Origin: an uncultured Porphyromonas sp.
GTDB lineage: Bacteria; Bacteroidota; Bacteroidia; Bacteroidales; Porphyromonadaceae
DNA: 9,020 nt
NCBI GenBank assembly: GCA_946997275.1
Contig: CAMPUN010000027.1
Span: 1-9,020, forward strand
Direction of reading: 5' to 3'
Shown: positions 5,835 to 9,020 of the stretch, piece after piece
How the letters are laid out: every line of letters starts with the position of its first letter
Position numbering within the stretch: the stretch's first letter is position 1
Notes under the pieces: generated by a model
The model's input: the letters and a program-made list of their open reading frames with translations, nothing else
Told to the model about the DNA's origin: nothing
Database searches by the model: none
Translations under genes and position numbers: made by a program

Positions 5835-7771
5835 GCGAAATCATACATCTCCTCCCCGACAGCATAGCCAATCAGATAGCCGCTGGTGAAGTGATCCAGC
5901 GACCAGCCTCCATGCTCAAAGAGCTGGTCGAAAACGCTATCGATGCCCACGCCACGCAGATAACCATCGAGTTGCAAGATGCCGGCAAAGAGCTCATGCG
6001 CGTCATCGATGACGGCGTCGGGATGAGTCCGCTAGACGCTCGTATGGCCTTCGAGAGACATGCCACCAGCAAGATATCCTCCGTCGACGACCTCTTCACG
6101 CTCCGATCTATGGGCTTCCGTGGCGAGGCGCTGGCCTCCATCGTGGCAGTAGCTCAGATCGAGCTGATCACACGACAAGCCGACAGTGAAATAGGTTACA
6201 AGCTCTTGATCAACGGCTCCGAGGTCATCAGCTCCGCTCCCACCGTTGCCGAGGTAGGCACCTCTATCACGGTGAAGAATCTCTTTTACAACGTCCCCGC
6301 ACGGCGGCGCTTCCTCAAAGGCTCCGAGACAGAGCTACGACACATCTACCGCCAGTTCGAGCGGATAGCTCTGGTCTACCCCGAGATCGCCTTCACACTC
6401 TACTCCGAGGGCAAGCTCATACGCAACCTCCCCAAGAGCGACCTCCAGCATCGCATCGTAGACCTCCTAGGCAAGAGCTACTCCAAGCAGCTCATCCCCA
6501 TCGAGTACCAGGGTCCCTTGGCAAATGTCTCGGGCTTCATCACCTTGCCACGAGACGCTAAGCGTAGAGGAGCCCAGCAATTCTTCTTTGTCAATGGACG
6601 CTATATGAAGCACCCCTACTTCCATCGTGCTGTCATGAACGTCTTTGAGGACCTCGTCGCGCCAGGTAGCCAGCCCAACTACTTTATCTACTTCCAGGTG
6701 GATCCCAGTCGCATCGATGTCAATATACATCCGACCAAGACCGAGATCAAGTTCCTCGACGAGCAGGCTATCTTCAAGCTCCTCATGGTAGTACTACGAG
6801 AGCAGCTCAGCACCACCAGCGCTATGCCCTCCATCACCTTTAGCACAGACCAGCTCATCAAGATACCGGCCTACGATGCCACACGACAGAGCCACTCGAC
6901 GCTTCAACCACCGCCTGTACAGATAGACCCTGAGTACAATCCCTTTAAAGCTATCTCTACGGACGATCAGAAGCCCCTCGACCCGCTCTCCTCAATGAGT
7001 AGTGGCTCGCCCGCTCATTGGGAAAGCTTTATCGACGACTTCCAGCAGAGACGAGGCGAATCAACGCTTCCCGAAAGCCAACCCACTGAGGCAGCCCCCA
7101 CAGCGATGGATCCACTCTTTACGGTCTCCGCTAGTCCCTCTCAGCATGTGGCCAATAGCTCTAACTTGGTCTACACCTTTCAGGAGCGCTACCTCTTCAC
7201 CACCATGAGCGACCGCCTCGCTGTCATACAGATCGAGCGCGCGCTGCTACGCATCTACTACGAGCAGCAGATAGCCACGCTCACACTTGAGCCTGAACAA
7301 GCGCAGCCACTACTCTTTGCCGAGGAACTGTCGCTACCCTGCGACCTCTACCCGACCCATCACGAGTTAGTCGAGAGCTTGCAGCAGATCGGCTTTGAGA
7401 TCACCCCGCAAGCAGAGGCCTCCGCAGATCCAGACGAAAACGTCTACCTCATCACCTCCGTACCCAAGCCACTCCGCCCCATCGGCGTCGCTGACTTGAT
7501 CACCAAGACGCTCGGCGAATACCTTGATCAGGTTGACAAAGACGAAACCGACACCACACTTCCCCCTGCGGAAATCCTAGCGCAGCTCTTCCTCACTGGC
7601 GAAGCGCTCCGCCAAGCCAGTGAACTGGTGCGTCACACACTCCATGCACGAGCAGCACAGCCTAGTCAGATCATCTCAGACCTCTTCCTGACGCCCAATT
7701 CGCAGTTCGACCCGCTCGGGCGCTCCATCATGGTCTCGCTCACCTCCGAGGAGATCGACAAGTGGTTCTAA
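5831..7771 (+). CDS. mutL: DNA mismatch repair protein MutL
   Basis: Mismatch-repair matchmaker that couples MutS mismatch recognition to strand incision. The 646-residue product has a complete N-terminal GHKL ATPase: IANQIAAGEVIQRPASMLKE (12-31), ELVENAIDA (31-39) with the expected general base E34 and Mg-ligand N35, DDGVGM (60-65), HATSK (77-81) and GFRGEAL (95-101). The transducer domain follows with FVNGRY (253-258) and NIHPTKTEIKF (298-308). A linker of low conservation (about 330-440) leads to a C-terminal dimerisation domain (about 445-646). There the segment VIQIERALLRIYYE (465-478) aligns without gaps with the DQHA-type endonuclease motif of other MutL proteins but lacks its D, H and E metal ligands. 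The only C-terminal cysteine is C503, and no ACR or CPHGRP motif is seen. The ATG overlaps the previous stop (ATGA). The gene is convergent with holA. ATPase assignment is certain; loss of nicking activity is inferred. Confidence 0.97.
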   Translation: MSEIIHLLPDSIANQIAAGEVIQRPASMLKELVENAIDAHATQITIELQDAGKELMRVIDDGVGMSPLDARMAFERHATSKISSVDDLFTLRSMGFRGEALASIVAVAQIELITRQADSEIGYKLLINGSEVISSAPTVAEVGTSITVKNLFYNVPARRRFLKGSETELRHIYRQFERIALVYPEIAFTLYSEGKLIRNLPKSDLQHRIVDLLGKSYSKQLIPIEYQGPLANVSGFITLPRDAKRRGAQQFFFVNGRYMKHPYFHRAVMNVFEDLVAPGSQPNYFIYFQVDPSRIDVNIHPTKTEIKFLDEQAIFKLLMVVLREQLSTTSAMPSITFSTDQLIKIPAYDATRQSHSTLQPPPVQIDPEYNPFKAISTDDQKPLDPLSSMSSGSPAHWESFIDDFQQRRGESTLPESQPTEAAPTAMDPLFTVSASPSQHVANSSNLVYTFQERYLFTTMSDRLAVIQIERALLRIYYEQQIATLTLEPEQAQPLLFAEELSLPCDLYPTHHELVESLQQIGFEITPQAEASADPDENVYLITSVPKPLRPIGVADLITKTLGEYLDQVDKDETDTTLPPAEILAQLFLTGEALRQASELVRHTLHARAAQPSQIISDLFLTPNSQFDPLGRSIMVSLTSEEIDKWF

Positions 7772-7859
7772 CCCACTCTCGGGTAGCTCTCGCACCTCTA
7801 GTCTACAACTTCTAATCACTGGTCAAGCCAACAGGCGAGTTGTCGTTGACATGCTTGGC

Positions 7860-7929
7860 AGTTCCCCAGCGCATCTAACTTTCCAACGGTGGAAAGGAAA
7901 GTTTCCAAAGCTGGGAACTTCTTGGAAAC
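7860..7929. repeat. Nested and competing inverted repeats between mutL and holA
   Basis: Part of the 196-bp convergent intergenic region 7772-7967, which has no credible gene. Within 70 bp several complementary arms built on TTTCCA/TGGAAA coexist: CTTTCCA (7879-7885) with TGGAAAG (7890-7896) around a four-base loop; AACTTTCC (7877-7884) with GGAAAGTT (7896-7903); GTTTCCAA (7901-7908) with TTGGAAAC (7922-7929). An outer pair, AGTTCCCCAGC (7860-7870) with GCTGGGAACT (7910-7919), matches except for one extra C. The first two hairpins exclude one another, and the second conflicts with the third. No T-run follows on either strand, so it is not a classic intrinsic terminator. A bidirectional terminator, a protein-binding site or a repeat-family member are all possible. 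Confidence 0.6.
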
Positions 7930-7943
7930 CTGTTATCGGGATA

Positions 7944-7960
7944 CTCCTGACGGGCAGGAG
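7944..7960 (-). terminator. Candidate hairpin just downstream of holA
   Basis: CTCCTG (7944-7949) and CAGGAG (7955-7960) form a perfect 6-bp stem with a 5-nt loop. Read on the minus strand it begins 7 nt after the holA stop codon, a fitting place for a transcription end or 3'-stabilising hairpin. It is not followed by a T-tract on the minus strand, so intrinsic termination is uncertain. Confidence 0.35.
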
Positions 7961-7967
7961 CGTTCGT

Positions 7968-9017
7968 TTAGTACTTCAGCGCAAAGATCTGCGTCAGGAG
8001 GTCTAGGTAGATAGTGCGTGCCGAAGCGTTGACCCCGTGGGCACCCTTGGCGTCACCGTCGGCACGGCGTATGGCGGAGATGATGTTGAGCGTCTGCTGC
8101 TTGGAGTAGAGGCGCATGGCCGACTGGTACATTCGAGCCATCGACTCATACTTCAGGTTGAGCGCCTCCTGTATGTTTTTCTGACTATTGGACGGGAGGT
8201 AGTGCGCTACCATCAGATTGGCAAAGAAGCCGTAGAGCGAAGCGATGATCTGGGGAACGGGGTACCGCTTTTCGTCCTCCGCCATGGCGAGTGCTATCTG
8301 CAGCGCCTCGTCATCTCGGCGTCGCTGCACCGCATTGAGCAGGTCGTAGGGACCGTACTTACGCGACTTGCTCACCACCTGCTGCACCATAGCACGAGAG
8401 ACGAGTCCGCCAGCACCCTTGGCAGGTATGGATAGCTTTTGCAGCTCCGAGTGGAGCGTCTCCAGATCGTATCCGACCCGCTCGATCAGCGTCGTGATCG
8501 CTTGCGGAGCCAGCTCCAAGCCTAGCCCCTTAGCCATCTGAATCATCGCCTCTCTTAGTTCGTTGTCACGCCTGACGGGTGTCGATTCGATGAGCGCCAC
8601 CTGCGACTTGAGCGCCTGCGCATTCTTCTTGGCAGCTGCGGGGAGCGCGTCGTGATATAGGATAAGGAGTGTGGTGCCCTCGGCAAAGGTAGTCGCATCG
8701 CGTATCAGCTCGGCAATGCCGTACGGCTTCTTAAGGACGGAGCTCTTCTTGAGATCCTGCGCATCGCGCAAGACGATCAGACGCTTCGGTGCAAACATGG
8801 AGAAAGTCTGCGCCTGCTGAAGGACCTCGGGAGCGGTCGTCTCGGAGCCGAAGTAGACGACGAGCTGGGTCGTGCGCTCCTCCTTAGGGATATAGTTCTC
8901 GACGACCAGCTCCTCTAGGCGATTGATGTAGTAGCTCTCCTCTCCGTAGCCAAGCACGAGAGGCGGGAGCGGTTGACCCGACCGGATCTGGTCACTAATC
9001 TGTACGAGTTCAGTCAT
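7968..9017 (-). CDS. holA: DNA polymerase III subunit delta (clamp loader)
   Basis: Delta subunit of the replicative clamp loader, which opens the beta sliding clamp during loading. The 349-residue length matches the family (about 340). Family features: the N-terminal GEESYYINRLEE block (25-36), the pseudo-Rossmann core with FAPKRLIVLRDAQDLKK (75-91) and LLILYHD (117-123), the helical segment DLETLHSELQKL (184-195), KYGPYDLLNAV (220-230), equivalent to the family's F-x-L-x-D-A-L region, and the C-terminal ADGDAKG motif (319-325) near the end. The delta subunit normally lacks a functional Walker A, and none is seen here. The ATG at 9015-9017 is only 3 bp from the window edge and the frame stays open upstream, so a slightly longer N-terminus outside the window cannot be excluded. 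It is transcribed toward mutL, with no sign that it belongs to the plus-strand operon. Confidence 0.93.
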   Translation of the reverse strand: MTELVQISDQIRSGQPLPPLVLGYGEESYYINRLEELVVENYIPKEERTTQLVVYFGSETTAPEVLQQAQTFSMFAPKRLIVLRDAQDLKKSSVLKKPYGIAELIRDATTFAEGTTLLILYHDALPAAAKKNAQALKSQVALIESTPVRRDNELREAMIQMAKGLGLELAPQAITTLIERVGYDLETLHSELQKLSIPAKGAGGLVSRAMVQQVVSKSRKYGPYDLLNAVQRRRDDEALQIALAMAEDEKRYPVPQIIASLYGFFANLMVAHYLPSNSQKNIQEALNLKYESMARMYQSAMRLYSKQQTLNIISAIRRADGDAKGAHGVNASARTIYLDLLTQIFALKY

Positions 9018-9020
9018 AGC

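Noticed and set aside
8037..8435. 132-codon plus-strand open frame antisense to holA
   Set aside because: HolA is clearly coding on the minus strand here; the antisense product shows no family features.
1..9020. CRISPR array, toxin-antitoxin, phage, transposon or defence system
   Set aside because: Both strands are almost completely occupied by recognisable housekeeping genes; no spaced repeats, transposase, integrase or tRNA-like sequence was seen.

Overview
The window is about 9 kb of compact, moderately GC-rich DNA that looks like a core chromosomal region of a Bacteroidota bacterium. It is most likely a Porphyromonas of the P. asaccharolytica/uenonis type. This placement is inferred from protein style (RecQ with an acidic linker and extra C-terminal domain, OstA-like protein, small FHH...YWDP membrane protein next to mutL) and from the near absence of Shine-Dalgarno sequences. 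The species is not proven.

Layout, left to right: a 5'-truncated recQ helicase gene (1-2010, +); a SurA-like periplasmic parvulin (2036-3442, +); a large LptA/OstA-like envelope protein (3496-5622, +); a 131-residue single-pass membrane protein (5439-5834, +) whose first 184 bp lie inside the 3' end of the OstA-like gene; mutL (5831-7771, +), coupled to the previous gene by an ATGA overlap; a 196-bp convergent intergenic region dense in inverted repeats (7772-7967); and holA, the DNA polymerase III delta subunit (7968-9017, -).

The five plus-strand genes are spaced 25, 53, -184 and -4 bp apart and probably form one transcription unit. It mixes genome maintenance (RecQ, MutL) with outer-membrane biogenesis (SurA-like chaperone, LPS-transport-like protein). 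HolA is a replisome clamp-loader subunit transcribed toward them.

No mobile element, CRISPR array, tRNA, rRNA or defence system is visible, and no gap exceeds 300 bp. The region is essentially housekeeping. The points worth a second look are local: a codon-usage patch and an in-frame A_AAA_AAC heptamer in recQ, a long gene overlap at the OstA-like/membrane-protein junction, a MutL without a recognisable endonuclease metal-binding site, and a nested inverted-repeat cluster between mutL and holA.
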